DNA from: MWEH01 sp964392385
GTDB lineage: Bacteria; Bacillota; Clostridia; Christensenellales; DTU072
Reading direction: 5' to 3'
Assembly (NCBI GenBank): GCA_964392385.1
Contig: CAYMPR010000037.1
Coordinates: 1 to 9,084, forward strand
DNA length: 9,084 nucleotides
Under the pieces are notes generated by a model, which did no database searches, was not told the origin of the DNA, and saw only the letters and a list, made by a program, of their open reading frames with translations. This document shows positions 1 to 7,263 of the stretch, one piece after another (position 1 is the stretch's first letter; each line of letters starts with the position of its first letter). The translations under genes and the position numbers were made by a program.

Positions 1-7
1 ATAAAAA

Positions 8-36
8 TTTTTGTACTCCTTGATTTAATATATAAT
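8..36 (+). promoter_or_regulatory. possible promoter of the antiporter gene
   Basis: A perfect TATAAT lies at 31-36, with a poor -35 (TTTTTG, 8-13) 17 bases upstream. The predicted start of transcription is near 43, which leaves a leader of about 35 bases before the TTG at 78. The -35 match is weak and the window edge is close, so an earlier promoter is possible. Confidence 0.4.
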
Positions 37-64
37 CCATACTAAAATGTTTGATAGGATTGAT

Positions 65-70
65 AGGAGG
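65..70 (+). promoter_or_regulatory. ribosome binding site that fixes a TTG start
   Basis: A perfect AGGAGG ends 7 bases before TTG at 78-80. The in-frame TTG at 51 has no purine-rich motif in front of it, and the ATG at 47 is in another frame. The antiporter therefore most likely starts at 78. Confidence 0.8.
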
Positions 71-77
71 ATTTTTT

Positions 78-1499
78 TTGCCCACACTTTTAGGTCTTTC
101 CATAGCTTTAGTTGCAGGTCTCTTAATGACTAGGATTATGAGGCTATTTAATCTACCAAACGTTACGGGGTATTTAATCGGCGGACTAATAATTGGTCCG
201 TTTTGTGCCAATCTTTTAACCGCTGAAACTATCAATGCTCTCGAAATAGTAACATCAGTAGCTTTGGGATTCGTGGCATTTTCGATAGGGGGAGAATTTA
301 AGCTAAAATCCATCAAGCAAATTGGTGGTAAGATAATTTTTATAACTTTTGGTCAGGCTCTAATGGCAGCTGGATTAGTAATGGCAGCGCTCTTTATTGT
401 TTGGGCAATAAATCCACAAATAATTTCCATCCCTACTATTTTAATATTATCCGCTATTGCAACAGCCACAGCTCCTGCTGCAACACTTATGGTTGTAAAA
501 CAGTATAGAGCGCATGGTCCTGTAACTGAGGCGTTACTACCTGTTGTTGCTTTTGATGACGCAATAGGATTAGTTGTTTTCTCGCTTTTATTAGGCATTG
601 CAAAAGTAGTGCATACAGGTAGTGAAATTTCTTTTTACAACATAGTAGTTATTCCGCTAATAGAGATTTCCTTGTCCCTTGGAATAGGATTTAGTTTAGG
701 TGCGCTGCTTACAATTATATGTAGATATTTTAAATCAAGAGCAAATAGACTAATTTGGACCATGGTTTGTATTTTCTCTGGTGTTGCTCTAACTCAAATA
801 TTGCCCATGTCTTCTCTACTTACTTGTATGATGATTGGCGCCACATTTACCAATTTAAAAAAGGATTCTGCACCTGTTCTTGAAAGAGTCGATATTTGGA
901 CGCCTCCACTTTTTATGCTCTTTTTTGTTATATCAGGGGCAACATTAGATGTAACCATTATTCCCAAGGTAGGGATTGTCGGTGCAGTATATCTAATTGC
1001 AAGATCGCTTGGAAAATATACCGGAACATATATTAGTTCTCAAATTGTGGGCGCAGAAAAAAATGTTAAAAATTATCTAGGTATTTCTCTATTGCCCCAA
1101 GCGGGAGTAGCTATTGGAATGATGCAAATAGTGTCTAACACCCCAGGACTTGAGGATATTGCAATAACAATAACCACTGTGGTTTTATGTGCTACGCTAA
1201 TATATGAGCTTTTTGGCCCCGTAGCAACACAATGGGCTCTCAAAAAGGCAGGAGAAGTTGATTCAGGTGAGAAACTTCCAATAACTATAGCGTTACAAAA
1301 TCTTAGAGCTAGATTTTCAAAAAGAGTCGAGATTACTCCTAACGAATGCAACACGGAAATGAATAGTAAAGATTATATTAGTTCAAGCCCTAAAGATGAG
1401 AGTATTAAATTACTTAATCCAGAATTAGGCCCAAACCAAGTGGAGACAGACTATATAGATATGCCGCACGATATCCATCAAGATGATAAACCACAATAA
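78..1499 (+). CDS. cation:proton antiporter (CPA family, electrogenic type)
   Basis: Predicted inner-membrane Na+/H+ (or K+/H+) exchanger of the CPA2 / COG0475 type, used for ion and pH homeostasis. The 473-residue protein from TTG 78 is very hydrophobic, with about 12 membrane segments up to residue ~390 and a hydrophilic tail of ~70 residues. Visible family signatures are GYLIGGLIIGP near residue 31, ATATAPAATLMVVKQYRA near 128-145 (the unwound-helix region), AFDDA with Asp160-Asp161 (the ion-binding pair typical of electrogenic exchangers), ARSLGK with Lys313, and LLPQAGVAIGM near 340. The tail is acidic and polar and has no recognisable RCK/TrkA-N domain, so nucleotide gating of the Kef kind is not supported. 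The gene starts at TTG behind a perfect AGGAGG; a longer form from TTG 51 would add nine residues. It appears monocistronic, with 166 bases to the next start and a separate promoter there. The ion carried cannot be told from sequence. Confidence 0.93.
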   Translation: MPTLLGLSIALVAGLLMTRIMRLFNLPNVTGYLIGGLIIGPFCANLLTAETINALEIVTSVALGFVAFSIGGEFKLKSIKQIGGKIIFITFGQALMAAGLVMAALFIVWAINPQIISIPTILILSAIATATAPAATLMVVKQYRAHGPVTEALLPVVAFDDAIGLVVFSLLLGIAKVVHTGSEISFYNIVVIPLIEISLSLGIGFSLGALLTIICRYFKSRANRLIWTMVCIFSGVALTQILPMSSLLTCMMIGATFTNLKKDSAPVLERVDIWTPPLFMLFFVISGATLDVTIIPKVGIVGAVYLIARSLGKYTGTYISSQIVGAEKNVKNYLGISLLPQAGVAIGMMQIVSNTPGLEDIAITITTVVLCATLIYELFGPVATQWALKKAGEVDSGEKLPITIALQNLRARFSKRVEITPNECNTEMNSKDYISSSPKDESIKLLNPELGPNQVETDYIDMPHDIHQDDKPQ

Positions 1500-1602
1500 C
1501 TATTTTATTGCATCATATTTACCCAAAGTATTATTTAGTAGCCATTATATGCCCCTAGAAACAAACCCTTCACAAGAGAGTTGCTAACAAAAATAGCTAA
1601 TG

Positions 1603-1631
1603 TTCAAATAATAATTATTGTATGTTAGAAT
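1603..1631 (+). promoter_or_regulatory. promoter of the CDF-like gene (extended -10)
   Basis: TTCAAA at 1603-1608 is followed after 17 bases by TAGAAT at 1626-1631. A TG one base before the -10 makes an extended -10 element (TGTTAGAAT). Transcription would begin near 1638, downstream of the in-frame TTG at 1618. This supports the ATG at 1666 as the real start. Confidence 0.5.
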
Positions 1632-1665
1632 AGTTATTGATGAAAGAGTGATTCAGAGGAAAAAG

Positions 1666-2580
1666 ATGAATAAGTTTAACCCAAAAGCAATTTTGGCCGA
1701 TAGAAGAAAGTTAGCGATTGTTGTAATTACAATAGCTCTCTTTTTTAATATTATTTTAGCTTTATTGAAATATTTCATCTACATACGCACAAATTTAGTA
1801 GGCGTATATTTAGATTCTATTACCTCTTTTATGGATATACTTTTTTCTGTAATTGCTTTATTTGCTTTCAACCAATTATTGAGTCCAAAAGCCAAAACTA
1901 GCTCACATGGATATGGAAGAATTGAATATGTGGCAACTTTTGCAATGGCACTTGTAATGTTTGGAATAGGGGTGCTATATTTCGCCTCTTCAATAAATCG
2001 TTTCCCGTTTCCAGTAGTTGTTCATTTTACCTGGAGTAATTTAATTCTTTTAGTTTTTGGTGGTTTGATTAAGATTTCTTTTGGGATTGGTTTTAGATTA
2101 CTAAATAAAAAGGTAAAGTCAGGAATATTCAAGGCATTTGAGGTTATTTTTATTCTAAGTGGAGTTATGAGTTTGCTTACAGCTCTATCATATGGGATAT
2201 CAAATTCGTATAGCGTAGGAATGGACGCAATTGTTACCGTTTTTGAAAGTTTGTTTTATCTTGGAGCAGGTTTTATCATAGGGCTCGATTCTATTAGATC
2301 GCTTGTAGGAAGAGACCTTAGTGCTGCATTAAAATATTCCATTACAAAGATAATAATGAACAATATGCACGTTCAAAACATTGGCAACTTAAAACTTCAT
2401 GATTATGGATATGCAAGAATTGAGGGAACAGTAGAAGTTGAGTATGATTATAAAGAAATAGAAGATATTTTCTTAGCTAATAAAGAAATACAAGAGGAAA
2501 TACTTGCCTCAACAGGAGTGATTATAAAGATAATAGTTGTGCCATATATCAATAAGCAAATAGTTACACCCAAGAAATAA
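1666..2580 (+). CDS. cation diffusion facilitator (CDF) family protein, metal site degenerate
   Basis: Membrane protein of 304 residues resembling CDF metal:proton antiporters (FieF/MntE type, Zn, Mn or Fe export). It has six likely membrane helices up to residue ~215. The family loop SSHGYGRIEY at 79-88 corresponds to the usual HPYGHGRxE, MDAIV at 186 matches the pre-TM6 Asp, and a cytoplasmic C-terminal domain of ~85 residues has the typical ferredoxin-like alternation. The site-A positions look lost. In TM2 the usual D/HxxxD reads T53xxxD57. In TM5 the usual HxxxD aligns with I161 and S165, and TM5 contains no His or Asp. It may be a non-transporting or altered-specificity paralogue. The ATG at 1666 is chosen because AGAGGA ends 5 bases before it; the in-frame TTG at 1618 has no such motif and precedes the predicted transcription start. 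No terminator is visible after the stop. Confidence 0.85.
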   Translation: MNKFNPKAILADRRKLAIVVITIALFFNIILALLKYFIYIRTNLVGVYLDSITSFMDILFSVIALFAFNQLLSPKAKTSSHGYGRIEYVATFAMALVMFGIGVLYFASSINRFPFPVVVHFTWSNLILLVFGGLIKISFGIGFRLLNKKVKSGIFKAFEVIFILSGVMSLLTALSYGISNSYSVGMDAIVTVFESLFYLGAGFIIGLDSIRSLVGRDLSAALKYSITKIIMNNMHVQNIGNLKLHDYGYARIEGTVEVEYDYKEIEDIFLANKEIQEEILASTGVIIKIIVVPYINKQIVTPKK

Positions 2581-2658
2581 TATAGCAGGGTTCTAAGTGA
2601 AAAGATAAAACTCAATAATCTAGCATAATTGAAAAAGCTGGGAAAATGCTTTAAAAAC

Positions 2659-2688
2659 TTAGGATGAAAAACCAAAATAATTTATAAA
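2659..2688 (+). promoter_or_regulatory. weak candidate promoter of the phosphoesterase gene
   Basis: TATAAA at 2683-2688 lies 18 bases after TTAGGA (2659-2664). Both are partial matches. The predicted leader is about 27 bases and holds AAGGAT at 2704-2709, which is 12 bases from the ATG and rather far for a ribosome binding site. Read-through from the preceding gene is an alternative. Confidence 0.25.
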
Positions 2689-2721
2689 CCTAGAAAAATC
2701 TTTAAGGATAAAACAAGATTA

Positions 2722-4136
2722 ATGGATAAACAAAAACTCACAGAAGGTAATAGATTTAGTACTGCAAAGCGTAAATGGTTTAATATTCTTACAGCCATTA
2801 TAGTTTTAGCAGTGGGTTTATCAATTTGTGTTTCTGCTGGGGCAATAGGCTATAAGGTAAATGCTGATGCCATAAAAGATGTAGAAAAAGTGGTTTATGA
2901 AAATCAACTTGTGCCAACTGTTGATGCTTTAGGAAATTATTCTTTCACAACAGATAGAGATTTTAAGCTTATGCAATTAACAGACGTGCATATTGGTGCG
3001 GGATTTTTAACTATTCAAAAAGATGGCTGGGCATTAAATGCCGTTTCAACAATGGTATCGGCAGAGAAGCCAGACCTAGTTATTTTTACTGGCGATATAG
3101 CATATCCGATTGGTATTCAAACGGGATCCTTTAATAATTTAAAGCAGTTGAAAATAGTCGCTGATTTAATGGAAAAATTAGGAGTATATTGGACATTTGT
3201 ATTTGGTAATCACGATGCAGAACCTCCTTGTCTATACACAAAACAAGATATTTCTGATTTGATTAAAGAGCAAAACTATACATATTGCCTTTTCCAAGAG
3301 GGACCAAGTGAAATCGAAGGTATGGGAAATCATTTCATAACAGTAAAAAACACACAAGGGTTAATAACACATACCTTTTTCATGTTTGACTCTTTGTCAT
3401 ATGATGAAGATGGAGGGTACCAAAATATTACCCAGGGGCAAATAGACTGGTATTCAAATATAGTTTCTGCAAATATTAATGCTAATCAGCTACTTTTGAC
3501 CTCTATTGACCCTAGTTTATTAACTCAAGATATAGCGATATACCAAAATCCTAATTCTTTGATGTTTTTCCATATACCACTAAGAGAGTATGAAATAGCT
3601 TGGGACAAATACGCGCTTGAAGGAAATAGTTTGGATGTAAATTACAAATATGGTGTTATGAATGGGCCTCTTAAGCCAGTTAATTGTGGCGATGGCGAGG
3701 ATGAGCTATTTGAAACTGCTCTTTTACTCGGGAGCACTACAGGTATTTTCGTGGGACACGATCATTTAAATAACTTCCAAATAGAATATAAGGGTATACG
3801 GCTAACTTACGGTATGAGCATAGACTATACTGCTTTTACTGGGATTCATCGCCAAGGCTCACAAAGAGGATGTACTCTAATCTCTCTAAAACTCGATGGT
3901 ACTTGGANNNNNNNNNNNNNNNNNNNNNNNNNNNNNNNNNNNNNNNNNNNNNNNNNNNNNNNNNNNNNNNNNNNNNNNNNNNNNNNNNNNNNNNNNNNNN
4001 NNNNNNNCAAGGCTCACAAAGAGGATGTACTCTAATCTCTCTAAAACTCGATGGTACTTGGAATAGTGAGAACTCTAATTATTATCAGAAAAAGTACGAG
4101 TCGCCTGGTAGAAATGAAACGATCTACTTTAACTAA
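2722..4136 (+). CDS. membrane-anchored calcineurin-like metallophosphoesterase, split by an assembly gap
   Basis: Predicted metal-dependent phosphoesterase (PF00149 / COG1409 class). A basic N-terminus and one hydrophobic segment at ~21-45 point to a signal anchor or signal peptide, so the enzyme should act outside the membrane. The five motif blocks are all present: TDVHIG (Asp88, His90), FTGDI (Asp125), FGNHDA (Asn163, His164), FFHIPL (His284) and GHDH (His346, His348). Those residues would bind a di-metal centre; the substrate is unknown. One hundred N at 3908-4007 interrupt codon 396. The 55 bases before and after the N run are identical, and deleting 155 bases (3908-4062) joins both parts in frame as ...LDGTW-NSENSNYY..., ending at TAA 4134-4136 with 419 residues. 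A direct reading through the N gives a false tail and a stop at 4033-4035. The phosphoesterase call is firm; the repaired end depends on the gap being an overlap. Confidence 0.92.
3853..4062. repeat. identical 55-base contig ends flanking the N gap (likely assembly duplicate)
   Basis: Bases 3853-3907 and 4008-4062 are identical over all 55 positions, and both copies touch the N run exactly. A real repeat would seldom end precisely at both gap edges. An odd length such as 55 is a usual k-mer size in de Bruijn graph assemblers, so two contigs sharing one terminal k-mer were probably joined with a placeholder instead of being merged. Confidence 0.85.
3908..4007. other. assembly gap of exactly 100 N
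   Basis: One hundred consecutive N form the conventional marker for a gap of unknown length. It falls inside the phosphoesterase gene near its 3' end. The flanking identity suggests the true distance is negative, meaning the contigs overlap. Confidence 0.97.
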
Positions 4137-4254
4137 CTCTTTTTAAAATATCAACGAAACTCTCTATTATTTTTATGATTTGAAGACAATCAACAAAAAT
4201 CCATAGCAATGCATTTTACGGCCAACAATTATATTCCTTGCTAATATTATTTTA
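4137..4254. other. intergenic stretch without recognised features
   Basis: This AT-rich stretch follows the phosphoesterase stop. I found no hairpin with a U-tract, no ORF with a ribosome binding site and no repeat. Termination of the phosphoesterase message is not evident here. Confidence 0.5.
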
Positions 4255-4283
4255 TTGTAATAGGGGTGTCGTTTTGATACAAT
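4255..4283 (+). promoter_or_regulatory. promoter of the small membrane protein gene
   Basis: TTGTAA at 4255-4260, a 17-base spacer and TACAAT at 4278-4283, with TG one base before the -10 (TGATACAAT), make a good sigma-A type promoter with an extended -10. The predicted start is near 4290, giving a leader of about 22 bases that carries AGGGGGA at 4301-4307. Confidence 0.6.
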
Positions 4284-4311
4284 TAAAATAATCTTTTCTC
4301 AGGGGGATATT

Positions 4312-4857
4312 ATGGCAAATACAATGAAATTTTCGGTTAAGCAAATAGTGTTACTTCTTATATCAGTTTTTTGCAATATTTATGGTTTGCTTACGATCAT
4401 GCAGGTAAATGGGCTTCCAATAGGGTTAAACTATATGGATAGCATAGGCAATTTACTATTTAAATATTTAGTTGTTCTATGTTTCATGATGCCAGGAATA
4501 ATGCTTTTTGGTACATTTGCTACAACATTTCAAGGCAAAGTAAAAAATATTCTATCAATAACAAACTGCGTATATAGCACTATACTTACAGTTCCATTAT
4601 TTTTAACTATGGTTCTAGGCTTTGCTGTAATTAATGGCTCTAATGTACCAATGGTGGGTGAACTTGGCCTTGATATAATGAAGCTATTCCCATCAGCTGC
4701 AGCTCAATACATTTTCTTTATCCTAGGAACAATACTTTCAATTGTTTTTCTTGCAGAGCCAATCATTGGCTGCTATTTAACAACACACGATGTTGAACCA
4801 TCTATAAAGAACATTATAGGCGTGTTCAAAAAGAAGAAGACAGAAGAAAACAAATAG
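4312..4857 (+). CDS. small four-helix membrane protein, function unknown
   Basis: I do not recognise this 181-residue protein. It has four hydrophobic segments at about 11-31, 50-72, 84-107 and 130-156, and a short lysine-rich C-terminus (KKKK near 173-176) that is probably cytoplasmic by the positive-inside rule. Polar residues inside or near the helices include Asp121, Glu149 and His159-Asp160, but no family motif stands out. The start is well supported: AGGGGGA sits five bases before the ATG, and a good promoter lies about 28 bases upstream of the coding region. A strong terminator follows 23 bases after the stop, so it is a monocistronic unit. It could be a hypothetical integral membrane protein of restricted distribution; neither transport nor enzyme activity can be claimed. 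Confidence 0.85.
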   Translation: MANTMKFSVKQIVLLLISVFCNIYGLLTIMQVNGLPIGLNYMDSIGNLLFKYLVVLCFMMPGIMLFGTFATTFQGKVKNILSITNCVYSTILTVPLFLTMVLGFAVINGSNVPMVGELGLDIMKLFPSAAAQYIFFILGTILSIVFLAEPIIGCYLTTHDVEPSIKNIIGVFKKKKTEENK

Positions 4858-4880
4858 CTATTTTAATCTAAAAACGAATT

Positions 4881-4909
4881 GCTCTGCAATAGGTTTTGCA
4901 GAGCTTTTT
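4881..4909 (+). terminator. intrinsic terminator after the small membrane protein gene
   Basis: GCTCTGCAA (4881-4889) pairs perfectly with TTGCAGAGC (4896-4904) around a six-base loop, followed by TTTTT at 4905-4909. It lies 23 bases after the stop codon. Confidence 0.88.
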
Positions 4910-4943
4910 GGTTACTAAATAATGTAATTCAAGTAATATCTGT

Positions 4944-5050
4944 GCTAAATAAATGCTAAATAAACAGTAAATAAAATTGATTAAATCGCATAGTTAACAA
5001 CTGCTTCTTATGCCGTAAAAATTTAAATGCTAAATAAACAGTAAATAAAC
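4944..5050 (+). repeat. 11-bp direct repeats in two clusters upstream of the AlbA_2 regulator gene
   Basis: Three consecutive 11-mers fill 4944-4976 (GCTAAATAAAT, GCTAAATAAAC, AGTAAATAAAA), and two more fill 5029-5050 (GCTAAATAAAC, AGTAAATAAAC). The clusters share a 25-base identical block (4951-4975 and 5025-5049) spaced 74 bases apart. An 11-base period places every copy on about the same face of the helix. The second cluster ends exactly at the -35 of the downstream promoter, so the repeats probably form an operator. The last copy also makes a small palindrome, CAGT-AAATAA-ACTG, at 5039-5052. Confidence 0.8.
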
Positions 5051-5079
5051 TGTACAATAAAGGCTATGAATGATATAAT
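5051..5079 (+). promoter_or_regulatory. promoter of the AlbA_2 regulator gene (extended -10)
   Basis: TGTACA at 5051-5056, a 17-base spacer and a perfect TATAAT at 5074-5079 preceded by TGA form an extended -10 promoter. The -35 abuts the 11-bp repeats, as expected if a repressor or activator binds them. The predicted start of transcription is near 5086. Confidence 0.65.
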
Positions 5080-5108
5080 TCAGTTATTGATAACAAATAA
5101 TAAACTAT

Positions 5109-5115
5109 GGAGAAG
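5109..5115 (+). promoter_or_regulatory. ribosome binding site lying inside an upstream ATG reading
   Basis: GGAGAAG starts 13 bases before the ATG at 5122. The in-frame ATG at 5107 overlaps this motif and has only A/T/C bases before it, so 5122 is the better start. Confidence 0.65.
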
Positions 5116-5121
5116 ATTACA

Positions 5122-6414
5122 ATGAATTTTGGAAAAGAATCAGAATCTATCGAATTTAAAAAGTCGACATCGTTGATTAAAGAGGGCATCATTTCCTTGG
5201 TGGCAATGCTTAATAAAACGGGTAAGGCTTATCTGTATTTTGGAGTGGATGATAATGGAGAATTGGTGGGACAAGAGATTGGTAAAGATACGCTAAGAGA
5301 AATTTCCCAGCGGATTACAGAGAGTGTTCATCCCCAAATAATTCCTAGAATCAGCCTGTTAGAAGAAAAGGGAAAGAAGGCAATTAGCATTATTGTTGAA
5401 GGCAACAATATGCCATATTCTTGCGGAGATAAATACTATATAAGAGTTGCAGATAGTGATCGAATTCTAAAACCTGAAGAGCTTAAAGAGTTTTTTAGTT
5501 TCAAATATGACTTTGATTCCGTAATTAAGATTGAGTCGAAATATAAATTTTTAAAATTTAATCAACTTAAGTCACTCTTTTTAATGAGGGGTATGACCCT
5601 AAAAGAAGAAACATTTAAGAATAACTTGCATCTTTTAACTAGTGAGGGAAAGTACAATTTGCTTGCTGAACTGGTAGCTGATGAAAACGATGTTTCAATA
5701 AAAGTAGCAAAATTCTCAGGAAGAGATAAAACTGATTTGATTGTAAGAAATGAATTTGGTAACAAGTGTCTATTTTTAGCTAGTGAGCAAGTTCTTCAAT
5801 ACTGTGAAGCAATTAACGAAACGAAAATTGAGCTCGAGGGGAGAATACATAGAAAGGAAACAAAATTATTTCATTTTGATGCTCTTCGCGAAGCTTGGCT
5901 TAACGCAATAGTCCATAACAGATGGACTAGAAAGGTGCCTCCTGCCATATATATTTTTAGTGATAGAATAGAAGTAGTTTCTATCGGTGGACTTCCACTT
6001 AACATGAATAAACAAGAGTTTTTTAGTGGAAAAAGTTATCCAATTAATCCTGAACTACAAAAAATATTTGGGCAACTTGATATGGTTGAGCAGACTGGGC
6101 ATGGGGTCCCATTAATAGTTGATAAATATGGAGAAAAGGCATTTGATATTTCCGATAATTTTATTACTGTAACGATTCCATTTAGTCATTTTCAAGAAGA
6201 GAAAAAGAGAGATGAAATATTTTTGACCTCGAAGCAAAAGGATATTGTATCTGAAATTAAAGAAAATCCGAAAACTACATCATCTCAACTTGCTTTAAAA
6301 CTAAAAATATCTGAAGCTTCGGTTAGGCATAATATACAAGCTCTTAAAGACATGGGCATGTTATTTAGGCAAGGAGCTAATAAAAATGGGTATTGGAAAG
6401 TGAATATATCCTAA
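5122..6414 (+). CDS. AlbA_2 (Schlafen-type) domain and HATPase_c_4 regulator with C-terminal winged helix
   Basis: A 430-residue cytoplasmic protein of the COG2865 class. Residues ~4-125 form an AlbA_2 domain: ESIEFKKS, then LVAMLNKTGKAYLYFGVDDNG and KYYIRVADSDR, a set typical of Schlafen-like nucleic-acid-binding domains. A middle linker runs to ~245. Residues ~250-355 match the GHKL-like HATPase_c_4 domain: EAWLNAIVHN (Glu257, Asn261), IEVVSIGGLP (a G-box) and EQTGHGVPLI. The end, ~365-425, reads as a winged helix (TTSSQLALKLKISEASVRHN). Such proteins are usually annotated as ATP-binding transcriptional regulators; some relatives sit in defence or mobile islands, but no biochemical role is assured. 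The 11-bp repeats in front of its promoter suggest self-regulation through the winged helix. ATG 5122 is preferred over ATG 5107, which would add five residues. The gene runs convergently towards the toxin-antitoxin operon, with 87 bases between stops and no clear terminator. Confidence 0.91.
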   Translation: MNFGKESESIEFKKSTSLIKEGIISLVAMLNKTGKAYLYFGVDDNGELVGQEIGKDTLREISQRITESVHPQIIPRISLLEEKGKKAISIIVEGNNMPYSCGDKYYIRVADSDRILKPEELKEFFSFKYDFDSVIKIESKYKFLKFNQLKSLFLMRGMTLKEETFKNNLHLLTSEGKYNLLAELVADENDVSIKVAKFSGRDKTDLIVRNEFGNKCLFLASEQVLQYCEAINETKIELEGRIHRKETKLFHFDALREAWLNAIVHNRWTRKVPPAIYIFSDRIEVVSIGGLPLNMNKQEFFSGKSYPINPELQKIFGQLDMVEQTGHGVPLIVDKYGEKAFDISDNFITVTIPFSHFQEEKKRDEIFLTSKQKDIVSEIKENPKTTSSQLALKLKISEASVRHNIQALKDMGMLFRQGANKNGYWKVNIS

Positions 6415-6501
6415 AGTTGTATACTCGCTTATGTGATTTTTGACTTTTTAAATGAATCAAGGCAAGGAATTAATTCTAGAACAAAGCTAAGATTTAGGAG
6501 G

Positions 6502-7113
6502 CTATTTTTCGAGCAAATCTTCTATATTGCATCCAAATAGGTTAGCAAGCTTATAAAGAGTTTCTGCTTGGGCTTTATTAATATCTTTATTTTTTTGCTC
6601 ATATAGTTGTATTGATCGCAGGGATACATTACTCAAACTTGCAAGTTTTGCTTGGGATAAACCAGCTATTTTTCTTTGTTTTGCAAGATTTGTTTCTTTT
6701 GACGAGGTTAATTCATTTGCAAGATCCACAAATTTCATTATATCAGCCTCATGTAATGGATAGTACATGGAAATAATTTTAGATGGTGGCAAAAAGTCGC
6801 CAATTATTTTAAAAGATTTGCCTGAGTACCATTGATAGTAGGCTAAAACATAGCCACACCAATATAATTCTGTTCGGTTAAAGTTACTTCTGATGGGCTT
6901 CATTGGGTTAGCTCCAGTTATCTCACGGTAAAGCTCAATGGGTGACATATTAATGTATTTTGGGTTTCCCGAGCCAAATTTCAAAGCGACCCCACTATCA
7001 ATAAACCTATAGAAGAAATCGTCGATATTTTGCTTACTTTCAACTAAGTCAAAAGTTTCCGCTAGTGTTACTAGAGAGTCATCTAAATAGAGTTTAGAAT
7101 ATGCGTTTATCAT
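6502..7113 (-). CDS. XRE-family antitoxin of a DUF3990-type toxin-antitoxin pair
   Basis: A 203-residue DNA-binding protein. Residues ~1-135 form a domain that I recognise from Clostridia antitoxin-like proteins: AYSKLYLDDS at the start, FIDSGVALKFGSGNPKYI near 37-54, YWCGYVLAYYQWYSGKSF near 84-101 and YPLHEADIMKFVD near 118-130. Residues ~142-200 are a Cro/C1-type helix-turn-helix (GLSQAKLASLSNVSLRSIQLYE then NKAQAETLYKLA). The expected job is to neutralise the DUF3990 protein encoded upstream and to repress the operon, probably through the CTGGAG repeats at the toxin promoter. The start at 7113 has GAGGA ending nine bases upstream. The first 20 coding bases lie in the first copy of a 70-bp tandem repeat whose third copy forms the end of the toxin gene. 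The family role is from memory of this gene pair; neutralisation in this organism is inferred. Confidence 0.88.
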   Translation of the reverse strand: MINAYSKLYLDDSLVTLAETFDLVESKQNIDDFFYRFIDSGVALKFGSGNPKYINMSPIELYREITGANPMKPIRSNFNRTELYWCGYVLAYYQWYSGKSFKIIGDFLPPSKIISMYYPLHEADIMKFVDLANELTSSKETNLAKQRKIAGLSQAKLASLSNVSLRSIQLYEQKNKDINKAQAETLYKLANLFGCNIEDLLEK

Positions 7114-7263
7114 CGTTTAATATCCTCAGTTTTGTAAGAATGGTTTAGTAATATAGCCAAGTTTTAGAATATGCGTTTATCATCGTTTAATATCCTCAGT
7201 TTTGTAAGAATGGTTTAGTAATATAGCCAAGTTTTAGAATATGCGTTTATCATCGTTTAATAT
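7093..7263. repeat. 70-bp tandem repeat (2.4 copies) at the toxin-antitoxin junction
   Basis: A 70-base unit occurs at 7093-7162 and 7163-7232 with at most one mismatch at its left edge, and a third partial copy of about 31 bases follows at 7233-7263 before the sequence diverges. The first copy includes the antitoxin start codon. The partial third copy is the last part of the toxin gene, with its stop at 7234-7236. Each full unit carries GAGGA and an ATG nine bases further on. If two units were removed, the antitoxin ATG would overlap the toxin end by 20 bases. Confidence 0.93.
7145..7183 (-). other. 12-codon mini-ORF in the middle repeat copy
   Basis: The middle repeat copy keeps the antitoxin's ribosome binding site (GAGGA, complement of 7193-7197) and start, then runs off into spacer: MINAYSKTWLYY and stop at 7145. 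It reproduces the first seven antitoxin residues. It is probably a by-product of the duplication, but ribosomes may start there and affect antitoxin translation. Confidence 0.35.

Noticed and set aside
1073..1354. 93-residue minus-strand frame inside the antiporter gene (also 353-598)
   Set aside because: Both are antisense shadows of a well-conserved membrane protein, without ribosome binding sites or family features.
2593..2662. Inverted repeat CTAAGT/ACTTAG and a short AAAGC/GCTTT stem between the CDF-like and phosphoesterase genes
   Set aside because: Stems of five or six bases, one with a loop of nearly 60 bases and neither with a U-tract, are expected by chance in AT-rich DNA.
2448..2675. 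75-residue minus-strand frame at the end of the CDF-like gene
   Set aside because: It is antisense to the conserved C-terminal domain and has no start signal; its hydrophobicity reflects AT-rich codons.
3870..4136. A separate small gene after the gap
   Set aside because: It is the phosphoesterase C-terminus read from the duplicated 55 bases; it has no start or ribosome binding site of its own.
6415..6501. Bidirectional terminator between the convergent genes
   Set aside because: Only small palindromes (GAATTAATTC, CTAAGATTTAG) are present, with no stable stem followed by a T-run on either strand.
7093..7263. CRISPR array
   Set aside because: The units are fully repeated end to end with no variable spacers, and they overlap two coding ends.
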